Part shown: positions 25,187 through 37,881 of the stretch, piece by piece
Layout: each line of letters begins with the position of its first letter
Numbering within the stretch: the stretch's first letter is position 1
Source: Curtobacterium pusillum
GTDB lineage: Bacteria; Actinomycetota; Actinomycetes; Actinomycetales; Microbacteriaceae
Direction: 5' to 3'
Length of the DNA: 64,000 nt
Assembly: GCF_007673235.1 (NCBI RefSeq)
Contig: NZ_VDZH01000001.1
Coordinates: 735,261-799,260 of the forward strand
Notes under the pieces: model-generated
The model's database searches: none
Told to the model about the DNA's origin: nothing
The model's input: only the letters and a program-made list of their open reading frames with translations
Made by a program: the position numbers and the translations under genes

Positions 25187-25984
25187 TCAGGCCGTGGGCG
25201 CGTCCACGGCGCCGCCGTAGCGTCGGTCGCGGCGTGCGTACTCCTCGATCGCTCCCCACAGGTCGGTGCGTCGGAAGTCCGGCCAGAGCCGGTCGAGGAA
25301 CACCATCTCGGCGTACGCCGACTGCCAGAGCAGGAAGTTGGACGTGCGCTGCTCCCCCGAACTCCGGAGGAACAGGTCGACGTCCGGCATCTCCGGCACG
25401 TAGAGCCGCTTCGCCAGGGCCTTCTCGGTGACCTGGCTCGGTTTGAGGCGCCCCGCCGCGACGTCCTCGGCCATGCCCCGTACGGCGTCGACGATCTCGT
25501 TCCGACCGCCGTAGTTGACGCACATCGTCAGCGTGAGGACCTCGTTGCCCGCGGTCATCCGCTCGGCCTGCTCGAGCTCGTCGATCACGCTCCGCCAGAG
25601 CCGCGGCCGACGCCCGGCCCACCGCACCCGGACGCCCCACTCGTGCAGCTGGTCGCGTCGACGCCGGATGACGTCGCGGTTGAAGCCCATCAGGAAGCGC
25701 ACCTCCTCCGGGGAGCGCTTCCAGTTCTCCGTCGAGAACGCGTACGCCGAGATGTGCTTCACGCCGATCTGGATCCCGCCCGCGACGACGTCGAGCAACG
25801 AGGCCTCGCCCGCTTTGTGACCCTCGATGCGGGTGAGTCCGCGACCGTTCGCCCACCGGCCGTTGCCGTCCATGACGATCGCCACGTGCTCCGGCACGAA
25901 CCGGGCCGGGATCGCCGGGGGCGTCTCGCCGGTCCAGTCGATCGGGCGGAACGGTTCGACGTCGTCTCGGCGGCGGTGGCTCAT
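25187..25984 (-). CDS. uppS: Isoprenyl transferase (undecaprenyl diphosphate synthase type)
   Basis: 265 residues, cis-prenyltransferase making the polyprenyl carrier lipid for cell-wall synthesis. FPP/metal site [17 protein letters not shown], catalytic [13 protein letters not shown], and [12 protein letters not shown], with the end [26 protein letters not shown]-terminal 25 residues are a polar extension. ATG overlaps the recO stop (ATGA): recO-uppS operon, a standard actinobacterial pair. Chain length of the product cannot be read. Confidence 0.95.
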   Translation of the reverse strand: MSHRRRDDVEPFRPIDWTGETPPAIPARFVPEHVAIVMDGNGRWANGRGLTRIEGHKAGEASLLDVVAGGIQIGVKHISAYAFSTENWKRSPEEVRFLMGFNRDVIRRRRDQLHEWGVRVRWAGRRPRLWRSVIDELEQAERMTAGNEVLTLTMCVNYGGRNEIVDAVRGMAEDVAAGRLKPSQVTEKALAKRLYVPEMPDVDLFLRSSGEQRTSNFLLWQSAYAEMVFLDRLWPDFRRTDLWGAIEEYARRDRRYGGAVDAPTA

Positions 25985-26829
25985 GCGGTGCGGGTTCCTT
26001 CGGCAGCGGGATCGGGGTCGGGCACGGTCGGTGCCGGGGTGGAGGCGACGGCGCGTGCAGTGGCCTCGGGCCCGTCGTGGGTCAGCGGCACCGGCAGCGG
26101 GTGCTCCGACCGGTCGACGTGCGGCAGGGACCGGAGCGATCGTTCCAGGTGCCACTGGGCGTACGCCGCGACCACGCCGGAGGCCCGGGAGCGCGTCCGT
26201 TCGTCCGCCGCGTCGACGACGGTCCAGTCCCCCGCGAGCAGTGACCCGAGCAGGCCCAGTGTCTCGCCGTCGAGCCGAGGAGTGCCGGGGGGCGCGGCGT
26301 GGTCGGCCACGACTCCACCGAGCTGCACGACGAACGCCGAGTGCGGGCCGGGCTCGCCGGTCACCGCACAGTCCGAGAACGAGGGCGCCCACCCCGCGAT
26401 GCTCATCGCGCGGAGCAGGTACGAGTCGAGGGTCGCGCTCGACACGTGCTCGCCGCGGGACAGGGACCGCAGCGCACCGACGAGGAGCAGGTACTGCTGG
26501 AGTCCCGCGTCCGCCTCGCTCAGGCGGTCGGCGGTCTCGACCATGGCGCTGGCCGCGGTGTACGCGCCGTAGTCGGCGACGATCTGTGCACCGTACGACC
26601 CGAGGGACTCCGCCTGCGTGACGATGTCGAGCGACCGACCCTCGTAGAACTGGGCGTCGACGACCATGAACGGCTCCAGCCGGGAGCCGAACTTCGAGGC
26701 GGTCCGACGGACACCCTTCGCCACCGCACGGATCTTGCCGTGCTGCCGGCTGAGCATCGTGACGATGCGGTCGGCTTCACCGAGCTTGTGGGTGCGCAAC
26801 ACGACGCACTCGTCCCGGTACAGCGGCAT
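25981..26829 (-). CDS. recO: DNA repair protein RecO
   Basis: 282 residues; loads RecA onto SSB-coated gaps with RecR. N-terminal OB fold [25 protein letters not shown] followed by [24 protein letters not shown], then the helical domain. The zinc region reads [13 protein letters not shown]: only one Cys of the usual CxxC remains (second replaced by Thr), so the zinc site is probably degenerate. Acidic, Pro-rich C-terminus. ATG is 6 nt past GATACT, so likely leaderless. Confidence 0.93.
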   Translation of the reverse strand: MPLYRDECVVLRTHKLGEADRIVTMLSRQHGKIRAVAKGVRRTASKFGSRLEPFMVVDAQFYEGRSLDIVTQAESLGSYGAQIVADYGAYTAASAMVETADRLSEADAGLQQYLLLVGALRSLSRGEHVSSATLDSYLLRAMSIAGWAPSFSDCAVTGEPGPHSAFVVQLGGVVADHAAPPGTPRLDGETLGLLGSLLAGDWTVVDAADERTRSRASGVVAAYAQWHLERSLRSLPHVDRSEHPLPVPLTHDGPEATARAVASTPAPTVPDPDPAAEGTRTA

Positions 26830-26835
26830 TGCTCC

Positions 26836-26841
26836 AGTATC
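26836..26841 (-). promoter_or_regulatory. Possible leaderless -10 box of recO
   Basis: GATACT on the minus strand, 6 nt from the ATG at 26829. Confidence 0.4.
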
Positions 26842-26896
26842 CCCCTCCGCACCGACACCCCGCGCCGCCTGCCCGCCTGCCCGCCTGCTGCCGATT

Positions 26897-26973
26897 CGCG
26901 CGTAGGAGGCAGGATCGCGCATGGGAAGCGGAACCGCGCATAGGGAGCAGGTTCTTTCGGCCTCCTACGCGCG
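26897..26973. repeat. 19-bp tandem repeat closed by an inverted copy
   Basis: CGCGC-rich units start at 26897, 26916 and 26935, exactly 19 bases apart (CGCGCGTAGGAGGC, CGCGCATGGGAAGC, CGCGCATAGGGAGC). The first pairs perfectly over 14 bp with GCCTCCTACGCGCG at 26960-26973. It lies between leuA's 3' end and the recO promoter. Confidence 0.75.
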
Positions 26974-27036
26974 ATTCAGCTTTCCATTGCGCGCGCTATG
27001 GGCAGGAACGTACCCAGACCAGCGGGACGACAGACG

Positions 27037-27073
27037 GGAGGCGCGGTGCAGGTCGGACCCGCACCGCGCCTCC
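27037..27073 (-). terminator. Family A hairpin after leuA
   Basis: GGAGGCGCGGTGC (27037-27049) and GCACCGCGCCTCC (27061-27073), 13-bp perfect stem, 15 bases after the leuA stop. No U-run; position fits terminator use. Confidence 0.65.
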
Positions 27074-27088
27074 AGGAGGGGTCGCGTC

Positions 27089-30739
<3,651 letters not shown>

Positions 30740-30743
<4 letters not shown>

Positions 30744-31492
30744 GCTGCGGCCTCCATCCCGAGCATCGTGGTGGAGATCTCGGTCGCGTCCATCGCCGCG
30801 CGGTCGCCGACGATCCGGCCGTCGGCGAGGAAGAGGATGCGGTCGGCGTTGGCGGCGGCGACCGGGTCGTGCGTCACCATGACGACGCTCTGGCCCCACT
30901 CGGTCACGGCCCCGCGGAGGATCTGCAGCACGTCGCGCCCGGTCCGGGAGTCGAGTGCACCCGTCGGCTCGTCGGCGACCACCACGGCGGGACGCGAGGC
31001 CAGCGCGCGGGCGATGGCGACACGCTGCTGCTGCCCACCGGACAGCTGGTGCGGCCGGTGCGTGAGACGGTTCCCGAGCCCGAGCATCTCGACGAGCCGG
31101 TCGATCCACGCCGATTCCTCACGACTCGGCTTGTGCCCGCCGAGCAGGAACGGCAGGCGGATGTTCTCGCTGACGTCGAGTGTCGGCACGAGGTTGAAGG
31201 ACTGGAACACGAACCCGAGCCGACGGCGGCGGAGCTCGGTGAGTTCCTTGTCGGCCAGGCCGGCGATGTCGACGCCGTCGATCTGGATCCGGCCCGTCGA
31301 CACGGCGTCGAGTCCGGCAGCGACGTGCATCAGCGTGGACTTGCCCGAACCGGACGGTCCCATCACCGCGGTGAACTCCCCCGAGCCGATGTCGACGCTG
31401 ACGTCGTCGAGCGCCGTCACCCGCCGGGCGGCGTCGCCGTAGTGCTTGGACACGTGGTCGAGACGGATGATCGGTGCGTGGCTCGTGGTCAT
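30740..31492 (-). CDS. ABC transporter ATPase, MacB/LolD type
   Basis: 250 residues. Walker A GPSGSGKST, the MacB-type LRRRRLGFVFQSFNLVP Q-loop, signature LSGGQQQRVAIARAL, Walker B VVVADEPTGALD and H-loop MVTHDP are all present, so the ATPase should be active. Mechanotransmission-type exporter with the downstream FtsX permease. ATG at 31492; no strong ribosome site seen. The 108-base gap upstream contains a TCATCCG-AG-CGGATGA palindrome that may bind the neighbouring response regulator. Confidence 0.92.
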
Positions 31493-31581
31493 GCATCCAC
31501 GATGACGGTCGGGAGGCACGCCCCGCGTCGGTCCGACGGCTCCTGTGGATCGTCCGCTCGGCTCGACTCCCTGTGCAGAAG

Positions 31582-31597
31582 TCATCCGAGCGGATGA
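31582..31597. promoter_or_regulatory. Palindrome between response regulator and ABC exporter
   Basis: TCATCCG-AG-CGGATGA, 7-bp perfect arms, 4 bases after the regulator stop and 90 bases before the ABC ATPase ATG. It may be a terminator or the binding site of the NarL-type regulator. Confidence 0.45.
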
Positions 31598-31600
31598 GGG

Positions 31601-32275
31601 TCACTCGGCCTTGGTCACCAGGCCGTGCTCGTGCGCGAACACGACGAGGCGCACGCGGTCGCGGAGCTCGAGCTTCGTGAGGACCCGCGAGATGTGCGTC
31701 TTCACGGTCGCCTCGCTGACGTACTCGTGCTGGGCGATCTCGCTGTTGCTGAAGCCCCGCGCCGCGAGGTCGAAGATCTCCCGCTCCCGCGGCGTCAGGT
31801 CGGCGAAGGCCGCAGGGACCGATGCCGCCTGCTCGCTCGAGTCCTCGTAGCGGCGGAGCAGTTCACGCGTGGCGGACGCCGCGAACACCGCGGTGCCGGC
31901 GTGGACGGTGCGGATGGCGGCGAGCAGGAACTCCGGGTCGGCGTCCTTGAGCACGAACCCGCTCGCACCGGCTCGGATCGCCTTGGCCGCGGCCTCGTCG
32001 AAGTCGAAGGTCGTGAGGACGAGCACCTTCGCGCCGTCCGCGCCGCTGTCCTCGACGATGTGGGACGTCGCGGTGATGCCGTCCATCACCGGCATCCGGA
32101 CGTCCATGAGCACGACGTCGGGACGACCCCGGCGCACGAGTTCGACACCCTCGGCACCGTCTCCGGCCTCGCCGACGAACTGCAGGTCGGCCTGCGAGTC
32201 GATGAGCATCCGGATGCCGGTCCGGAAGAGCGCCTGGTCGTCGACGAGGGCGACGCGGATCGGGGTGTCGTTCAT
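31601..32275 (-). CDS. NarL/LuxR-type response regulator
   Basis: 224 residues. Receiver domain with phospho-acceptor Asp58 in VVLMDVRMPVMDG, acidic pair DD at 12-13, and Lys in LKDADPEF; C-terminal LuxR helix-turn-helix LTPREREIFDLAARGFSNSEIA...SEATVKTHISRVLTKL. ATG overlaps the stop of the histidine kinase (ATGA), a coupled pair. Probable target: the ABC exporter immediately downstream. Confidence 0.95.
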   Translation of the reverse strand: MNDTPIRVALVDDQALFRTGIRMLIDSQADLQFVGEAGDGAEGVELVRRGRPDVVLMDVRMPVMDGITATSHIVEDSGADGAKVLVLTTFDFDEAAAKAIRAGASGFVLKDADPEFLLAAIRTVHAGTAVFAASATRELLRRYEDSSEQAASVPAAFADLTPREREIFDLAARGFSNSEIAQHEYVSEATVKTHISRVLTKLELRDRVRLVVFAHEHGLVTKAE

Positions 32276-33540
32276 CGGCGGGTGTGCTCCTGGCTGGTCG
32301 GGGTGGTGCGGGGTGCGGGGATGCCGGTCGTCGGCACCAGGCCCCTGGGCATCTGTCCGCTGGCGGGGACGGTCGGCATCCGGACCGCGACCGCGAAGTC
32401 GTCGCCGCGGGGTCCGGCCGTCATCGTGCCCCCGGTCATCGTGGCACGTTCGCGCATCCCGACCAGGCCGTGTCCGGTCCCGGGACCGCGGGTGCCGTCG
32501 TCCGCCCGACGGTTCACCACGCTGATCTCGACGGTGTCCGGTCGGTACGTCAGCGCGGTGTGCACCGGCGTCCCCGGCTCCCCGTGCTTCCACGCGTTCG
32601 TCAGGCTCTCCTGCACGATCCGGTAGACCGCGAGCTGCGTGGTGGTCGGCAGGCCGGACGGGTCGCCCTCGCGTTCGACCCGCACGTCGAGTCCGACGCC
32701 GCGCATCTCGCCCACGAGTCGTTCGATGTCGTCGATCTCGGGTGTCGGTGCGGTCCCCTGCTCGTGGCGGAGGGCACCGAGGAGCTCCCGGACGTCGCCG
32801 AGGGCACGGCGCGCGGTCGTCGAGATCGTACCGAGGGCCTCGTCCGCGATCGCGGGGTCGGCCTTGAGGGCGTACCGGGCTCCGTCCGCCTGAGCGATCA
32901 CGACCGCGAGCGAGTGCGCCACGATGTCGTGCATGTCCCGTGCGATCCGCACGCGCTCCTGCTCCACGGCGACGGCCCGGTCGGCCCGGGCTGCGTCACG
33001 TTCGGCGACGAGCTGAGCCTCCCGGCTCATGCTCGCCGACCGGCGCACCCGGCGGACGAGTCCGGCGAGCCACGGCAGGAGCAGCAGGAGCAGGACGACG
33101 GCGAAGTACGAGAACGCGACCTTGAGCGACTCCTGCGCCGGGGTCGTCGCCGTCACGATGCCGAGCCGGGAGTTGTAGTCGTCGACCCCGAGGTACACCG
33201 CGGCGATCACCGGTCCGCCGATCGCCGAGACGAGTCCGGCCAGCCGCACGCGGCGGCTGCCGTACGCACTCGTCGTGTACATCACGGCCGCGATGAAGAC
33301 GTTCGACAGGTCGGGTTGCTGCCCGGTGACCATCTCGAAGACGGCGAACACCCAGGCGACGCCGAGCGCGAGGCCCGGCGACAGCCGACGGAGCGCGAGC
33401 GCTCCGGTCATGCCGACGACGGTGATCAGCGCGAGCGGCGAGTCCATCCCCCGCGCCGTCGCGACCAGGACGAGCGCACCGAGGACGACCGCCACCACCA
33501 CGTCGGTGACGATCTGCGCGCGCAGCATGGGACGGAACAC
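32272..33540 (-). CDS. Two-component sensor histidine kinase (HisKA_3)
   Basis: 422 residues. About five membrane helices in the first 165 residues with hardly any external domain, then a coiled coil and the HisKA_3 dimer domain with phospho-accepting His204 in RIARDMHDIVAHSLAVV; ATPase domain with N-box YRIVQESLTNAWKHG and G-box GTGHGLVGMRERA. A Pro/Thr-rich tail follows. Membrane-embedded sensing (LiaS/DesK-like) is inferred. GTG start is 6 nt past TACCGT, leaderless; an alternative ATG is at codon 5. Confidence 0.93.
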   Translation of the reverse strand: MFRPMLRAQIVTDVVVAVVLGALVLVATARGMDSPLALITVVGMTGALALRRLSPGLALGVAWVFAVFEMVTGQQPDLSNVFIAAVMYTTSAYGSRRVRLAGLVSAIGGPVIAAVYLGVDDYNSRLGIVTATTPAQESLKVAFSYFAVVLLLLLLPWLAGLVRRVRRSASMSREAQLVAERDAARADRAVAVEQERVRIARDMHDIVAHSLAVVIAQADGARYALKADPAIADEALGTISTTARRALGDVRELLGALRHEQGTAPTPEIDDIERLVGEMRGVGLDVRVEREGDPSGLPTTTQLAVYRIVQESLTNAWKHGEPGTPVHTALTYRPDTVEISVVNRRADDGTRGPGTGHGLVGMRERATMTGGTMTAGPRGDDFAVAVRMPTVPASGQMPRGLVPTTGIPAPRTTPTSQEHTRR

Positions 33541-33546
33541 GTCACC

Positions 33547-33568
33547 ACGGTACGGCCTGGAGGCACGG
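33547..33568 (-). promoter_or_regulatory. Kinase -10 box abutting a family A core
   Basis: Minus-strand TACCGT (33552-33547) is 6 nt from the GTG at 33540. The family A core CCTGGAGGCACGG (plus, 33556-33568) occupies the spacer/-35 side, so the repeat is part of this promoter or placed directly behind it. Confidence 0.5.
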
Positions 33569-33608
33569 CGCGCGTCCGCCTGTGGAGTGACGTCCGCAGG
33601 CGGTCGGC

Positions 33609-34550
33609 TCAGAAGCCGAGTCGGCCGAGCTGCTTCGGGTCGCGCTGCCACTCCTTGGCCACCTTCACCCGGATGTTCAGGTACACGTGGCGGCCACCGA
33701 GCAGCGACTCGATCTCGACGCGGGCGCGTGATCCGACGTCCTTCAGCCGTTCGCCCTTGTGGCCGATCACGATCGCCTTCTGGCTGTCGCGCTCGACGAA
33801 CAGGTTGGCGAAGATGCGCAGCGGACCGTCCGGGTCGTCGTCCTCGTCGGGCTCGACCATGTCCTCGATGACGACCGCGAGGGAGTGCGGGAGTTCGTCG
33901 CGGACGCCCTCGAGCGCGGCCTCGCGGATGAGCTCCCCGATCCGCTCCTCGTCGGTCTCCTCGGTCACGGTCGTCGCGTCGTAGAGCTGCGGCGACTCGG
34001 GCAGGAGCTTCGTGATCTCCTCGAGCAGGACCTCGAGCTGGATCCCCTTCGTCCCCGAGGTCGGGATGATCGAGTCCCACTCGCGGAGCTGCGACACCGC
34101 GAGCAGTTGCTCGCCCACCTTGTCCTTCGCGGTCCGGTCGATCTTCGTCACGATCGCGACCTTCTTGGCGCGGGGGTACTGGTCGAGCGTGTCGTTGATG
34201 AACTTGTCGCCGGGCCCGATCGGCTCGTTCGCCGGGACGCAGAACCCGATCACGTCGACGTCGCCGAGCGTCGTCTGCACGAGGTCGTTGAGCCGCTCAC
34301 CGAGCAGCGTGCGCGGACGGTGCACCCCCGGCGTGTCCACGATGATGACCTGCCCGTTCGGCCGGTGCACGACGCCGCGAATGGCGCGTCGGGTCGTCTG
34401 CGGCTTGGACGAGGTGATCGCGACCTTCTCGCCGACCAGGGCGTTCGTCAGTGTCGACTTGCCGACGTTCGGGCGGCCGACGAACGAGACGAACCCGGCA
34501 CGGTAGGGCTGCTCGGCGTCGCCGGTGGCGGGAGTGGTGGTGTCGGTCAT
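33609..34550 (-). CDS. era: GTPase Era
   Basis: 313 residues; binds 16S rRNA 3' end during 30S assembly. G1 GRPNVGKS (25-32), switch QTTRRAIRGVV, G3 DTPGVH, G4 TKID, then the KH domain with VIGHKGERLKDVGSRARVEIE near the C-terminus. ATG overlaps the stop of the CNNM gene (ATGA). Last gene of the hrcA-to-era block. The acidic DEDDDPDGP insert before the KH domain is an actinobacterial feature. Confidence 0.97.
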   Translation of the reverse strand: MTDTTTPATGDAEQPYRAGFVSFVGRPNVGKSTLTNALVGEKVAITSSKPQTTRRAIRGVVHRPNGQVIIVDTPGVHRPRTLLGERLNDLVQTTLGDVDVIGFCVPANEPIGPGDKFINDTLDQYPRAKKVAIVTKIDRTAKDKVGEQLLAVSQLREWDSIIPTSGTKGIQLEVLLEEITKLLPESPQLYDATTVTEETDEERIGELIREAALEGVRDELPHSLAVVIEDMVEPDEDDDPDGPLRIFANLFVERDSQKAIVIGHKGERLKDVGSRARVEIESLLGGRHVYLNIRVKVAKEWQRDPKQLGRLGF

Positions 34551-35869
34551 GCGTGCGTGGTTCCCGTCGTGGTGGGTGCGGCGTCCTCGAAGGCGTCCTC
34601 GACGCCGGCGAGTCCGGGCGTGCGCTCGGCGAGCACGGAGATGAGGTGGCGGCGCTTGCCCTCGACCCGGTCGGCGGTGAGCACGACGCCGGAGACGGTG
34701 ACGGTCTCGCCGCGGACCGCCAGGTGGCCGAGCTCCTTGGTGAGGAGACCGCCGGCGGTGTCGACGTCGTCGTCCTCGAGCTCGATGCCGAACAGGTCGC
34801 CGAGCTCGTCGACGGGGAGCCGGGCGGAGATCCGCCAGAGACCCGGTTCGACCTCGACACGGTCGACGACGGCGCGGTCGTACTCGTCCGAGATGTCCCC
34901 GACGAGCTCCTCGATGAGGTCCTCCATCGTGACGAGGCCGGCGACGCCGCCGTACTCGTCGACGACGAGCACGAGGTGGTTCTTGGCGGCCTGCATGTGC
35001 CGGAGGGTGTCGTCCGCGGCCTTCGACTCCGGTACGAACTGGGCCGGCCGCAGCAGCGTCGTGACCCGCTCGGCACCGGAACCCGGCCGTTCGTAGAGGG
35101 CGCGGGCGACGTCGCGGAGGTACAGCACCCCGAGCACGTCGTCGCTGTCCTTGCCGGTCACGGGCATGCGGGACACCCCGGCGGCCAGGAACTGCTCCAT
35201 GCCGGCGGCCAGCGTGTCCGCCCCGTCGACGGTGAGCATGTCGGTGCGCGGCACCATGACCTCGCGCACGAGGGTGTCGCTGAACTCGAAGACCGAGTGG
35301 ATGAGCTCGCGGTCGTCCTGTTCGAGGACGTTGCTCTCGGTGGCCTCGTCGACGAGGGACAGCAGCTGCTCCTCGCTCGACACCGTCGACGCGCTCCGAC
35401 CCCGACCCGGCGTGACCTTGTCGCCGATCACGACGAGCAGCCCGGCGAGCGGGCCGAGGACGATCCGGACGCCACGGACGAGCCCGCCGGTCGAGGCGAT
35501 GAGCCCCTCGGCGTGCGCACGGCCGACGCTGCGGGGGCTCGACCCGACCAGGACGAACGACACCGCGGTCATGATCGCCGCCGCCACGATGAGCGCCACC
35601 CACCAGGTGTCGAACACCATGACGAGACCGATCGCGACGAGGACGGCCGCTGCCGTCTCGGCCAGGACCCGGAAGAAGTTCAGCGCGTTGACGTGCGCGC
35701 CGACGTCGTCTCCGATGGCCTCGATCGCCCGACGGTGCTTGCTCCCCCGTGCGATCTCGTCGAGGTCGGCACGGGACAGGACGGACAGTGCGGCGTCGGA
35801 GGCAGCGAGCAGGCCACCGAGGACGACCAGCACGAACGCCACCGCGAGCAGGCCGGCGACGAGCAGCAT
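34547..35869 (-). CDS. CNNM/CorC-type hemolysin family protein
   Basis: 440 residues. CNNM (DUF21) membrane domain with three to four helices in the first 150 residues, a tandem CBS pair (VMVPRTDMLTVDG...GVSRMPVTGKDSDDVLGVLYLRDV and LVLVVDEYGGVAGLVTMEDLIEELVGDI), and a C-terminal CorC_HlyC domain. Such proteins take part in Mg/Co transport or Mg homeostasis; hemolysin is a historic label. Between ybeY (4-base gap) and era (overlap) in one operon. Confidence 0.92.
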   Translation of the reverse strand: MLLVAGLLAVAFVLVVLGGLLAASDAALSVLSRADLDEIARGSKHRRAIEAIGDDVGAHVNALNFFRVLAETAAAVLVAIGLVMVFDTWWVALIVAAAIMTAVSFVLVGSSPRSVGRAHAEGLIASTGGLVRGVRIVLGPLAGLLVVIGDKVTPGRGRSASTVSSEEQLLSLVDEATESNVLEQDDRELIHSVFEFSDTLVREVMVPRTDMLTVDGADTLAAGMEQFLAAGVSRMPVTGKDSDDVLGVLYLRDVARALYERPGSGAERVTTLLRPAQFVPESKAADDTLRHMQAAKNHLVLVVDEYGGVAGLVTMEDLIEELVGDISDEYDRAVVDRVEVEPGLWRISARLPVDELGDLFGIELEDDDVDTAGGLLTKELGHLAVRGETVTVSGVVLTADRVEGKRRHLISVLAERTPGLAGVEDAFEDAAPTTTGTTHA

Positions 35870-35873
35870 CAGG

Positions 35874-36335
35874 TCACCGTCCTCGGCGCTGTGCGGCGAA
35901 CGCGGTCAAGATCTCGCCCTGCAGGCCGAACATCTCGGCCTTCTCGTCGGGTTCGGCGTGGTCGAACCCGAGCAGGTGCAGGATCCCGTGGCAGGTCAGC
36001 AGCAGCATCTCGTCGGTGCTGGAGTGCCCCGCGGTCTTCGCCTGCTCCTCGGCGACCTGCGGGCAGAGCACGATGTCCCCGAGCAGGCCGGCGGGCGTCG
36101 GCTCGTCCTCGGTGCCCGGACGGAGCTCGTCCATCGGGAAGCTCAGGACGTCGGTGGGGCCGGGCTCGTCCATCCACCGGACGTGCAGCTGCTCCATCGC
36201 CCCCTCGTCGACCAACACGATCGCGAGCTCCGCGTCGGCGTGGACGTGCAGCGCGTCGAGTGCGAAGGCGGCGAGGCGCTGGATGGCTGCCTCGTCGACC
36301 TCGACACCGGACTCGTTGTTGAGCTCGATGCTCAC
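35874..36335 (-). CDS. ybeY: Endoribonuclease YbeY
   Basis: 153 residues; single-strand RNase for 16S rRNA 3' maturation and ribosome quality control. Zinc triad in [11 protein letters not shown] (HxxxHxxxxxH), preceded by [18 protein letters not shown] start overlaps the phoH stop (GTGA). Usual phoH-ybeY-CNNM-era order. Confidence 0.96.
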   Translation of the reverse strand: MSIELNNESGVEVDEAAIQRLAAFALDALHVHADAELAIVLVDEGAMEQLHVRWMDEPGPTDVLSFPMDELRPGTEDEPTPAGLLGDIVLCPQVAEEQAKTAGHSSTDEMLLLTCHGILHLLGFDHAEPDEKAEMFGLQGEILTAFAAQRRGR

Positions 36336-37477
36336 CGATTGCCTCCTCGGGCGTCGTTCTGGGGGTACGGGGAGCGCTGGCGGTCCTGCGGCGGACGCCC
36401 CCGTCGCTCGGCGCGGTTCGTGCCGGCGGGGTTCGGCGTGGCAGCGCTGCCGCGGCCACCAGGGCGGTACCCGGACTGCTCGGCGAGGCGCTCCTCGTCG
36501 TAGACGGTGTACGCGTCGACGATGCGGCCGACGAGGGTGTGCCGGACGACGTCGTCGCTCGTGAGCCGTGCGAAGTGGATGTCCTCGACCCGGTCGAGGA
36601 TCCGCGTGACGAGCCGGAGTCCGGACAGGTTGCCGGGCAGGTCGACCTGGGTGATGTCCCCGGTGACGACCATCTTCGACCCGAAGCCGAGCCGCGTCAG
36701 GAACATCTTCATCTGCTCGGGGGTGGTGTTCTGCGCCTCGTCGAGGACCACGAACGAGTCGTTGAGCGTCCGGCCGCGCATGTACGCGAGCGGAGCGACC
36801 TCGACCGTGCCGGCCGCCAGGAGCTTCGGGACCAGCTCGGGGTCCATCATCTCGTTGAGTGCGTCGTACAGCGGGCGCAGGTACGGGTCGATCTTGTCGG
36901 TGAGCGTGCCCGGCAGGAACCCGAGCCGCTCGCCGGCCTCGACCGCGGGGCGGGTGAGGATGATCCGGTTCACCTCGCGCCGCTGCAGGGCCTGGACGGC
37001 CTTCGCCATCGCCAGGTACGTCTTGCCGGTACCGGCCGGGCCGATGCCGAACGTGATCGTGTGCTCGTCGATGGCGTCGACGTAGGCGCGCTGCCCGTCG
37101 GTCTTCGGGCGCACGGACTTGCCACGGCTCGAGACGATCGGCGTACCGAAGGTGTCGGACGGCTTGCGGTCCTCGTCGAGGAGCTTCGCCGACACGGGGA
37201 TGTCCGACGGGCCGATGTCCTGTCCGCGCCGGACCATGCCGACGAGTTCGTCGACGAGGGCGTTCGCGCGGGCGACGTCGCGTTCGGGACCGGTCAGCGA
37301 GACCTCGTTGCCGCGCACGAGCACGCGGACGCCGGGGTACTGCCGTTCGACGGTCTTGAGCAGCCGGTCCTGGGGGCCGAGCAGCTGCACCATGGCGATG
37401 CCGTCGACCTGGATCGAGACGGTCGACTCCGACTCGGCGGGGTCGATCGGGGAGGGTGCTGGTTCGTTAGCCGGCAA
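36332..37477 (-). CDS. phoH: PhoH family protein (PhoH-L)
   Basis: 381 residues. N-terminal KH-like segment (about 25-85), then a RecA-like ATPase with Walker A GPAGTGKT (146-153) and Walker [23 protein letters not shown]-terminal tail is Arg/Pro/Gly-rich and disordered. Probable RNA helicase/nuclease partner of YbeY. The best start is TTG at 37477: AGGAAGG is 5 bases upstream, and the frame overlaps the end of the HIT gene by 11 bases. Later starts would cut the KH part. Confidence 0.9.
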   Translation of the reverse strand: MPANEPAPSPIDPAESESTVSIQVDGIAMVQLLGPQDRLLKTVERQYPGVRVLVRGNEVSLTGPERDVARANALVDELVGMVRRGQDIGPSDIPVSAKLLDEDRKPSDTFGTPIVSSRGKSVRPKTDGQRAYVDAIDEHTITFGIGPAGTGKTYLAMAKAVQALQRREVNRIILTRPAVEAGERLGFLPGTLTDKIDPYLRPLYDALNEMMDPELVPKLLAAGTVEVAPLAYMRGRTLNDSFVVLDEAQNTTPEQMKMFLTRLGFGSKMVVTGDITQVDLPGNLSGLRLVTRILDRVEDIHFARLTSDDVVRHTLVGRIVDAYTVYDEERLAEQSGYRPGGRGSAATPNPAGTNRAERRGRPPQDRQRSPYPQNDARGGNR

Positions 37478-37820
37478 GGGTGCCTTCCTGCAGTTCACCT
37501 GCGAGTACGTGCGCGTGCACGTGGAACACGGTCTGACCGGCTGCTTCGCCGGTGTTGAAGACGAGTCGGAACTGGCCGTCGGCGCGCTCGTCGGCGATGC
37601 GCTGCGCGGTGGCGACCACGTGTGAGAGGAGGTCCGGGTCACCGGCGGCGAGCTCGGACACGTTCGCGTACTCCTCGGTCTTGGGGATGACGAGCACGTG
37701 GACGGGGGCCTTCGGCGCGATGTCCTCGATCGCGATGACGCGGTCGTCCTCGGCGACGACGGTCGCCGGGATCTCGCGCGCGATGATCTTGGAGAAGACG
37801 CTGGGCGTGCTGGTGCTCAT
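37467..37820 (-). CDS. HIT family nucleotide-binding protein
   Basis: 117 residues, nucleoside phosphoramidase/hydrolase type (HinT-like). Histidine triad FHVHAHVLAG near the C-terminus, plus FSKIIAREIPATVVAEDDRVIAIEDIAP at the N-terminus. ATG is 6 nt past TACGAT, so this gene may start a leaderless transcript HIT-phoH-ybeY-CNNM-era. Confidence 0.94.
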   Translation of the reverse strand: MSTSTPSVFSKIIAREIPATVVAEDDRVIAIEDIAPKAPVHVLVIPKTEEYANVSELAAGDPDLLSHVVATAQRIADERADGQFRLVFNTGEAAGQTVFHVHAHVLAGELQEGTLAG

Positions 37821-37826
37821 GGACCC

Positions 37827-37832
37827 ATCGTA
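37827..37832 (-). promoter_or_regulatory. Leaderless -10 box of the HIT gene
   Basis: TACGAT on the minus strand, 6 nt from the ATG at 37820. Confidence 0.55.
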
Positions 37833-37881
37833 GAACGCGGGACCGACGCCGGGCCTTCCCGATCCGCCAGGTCCGGGCCGA

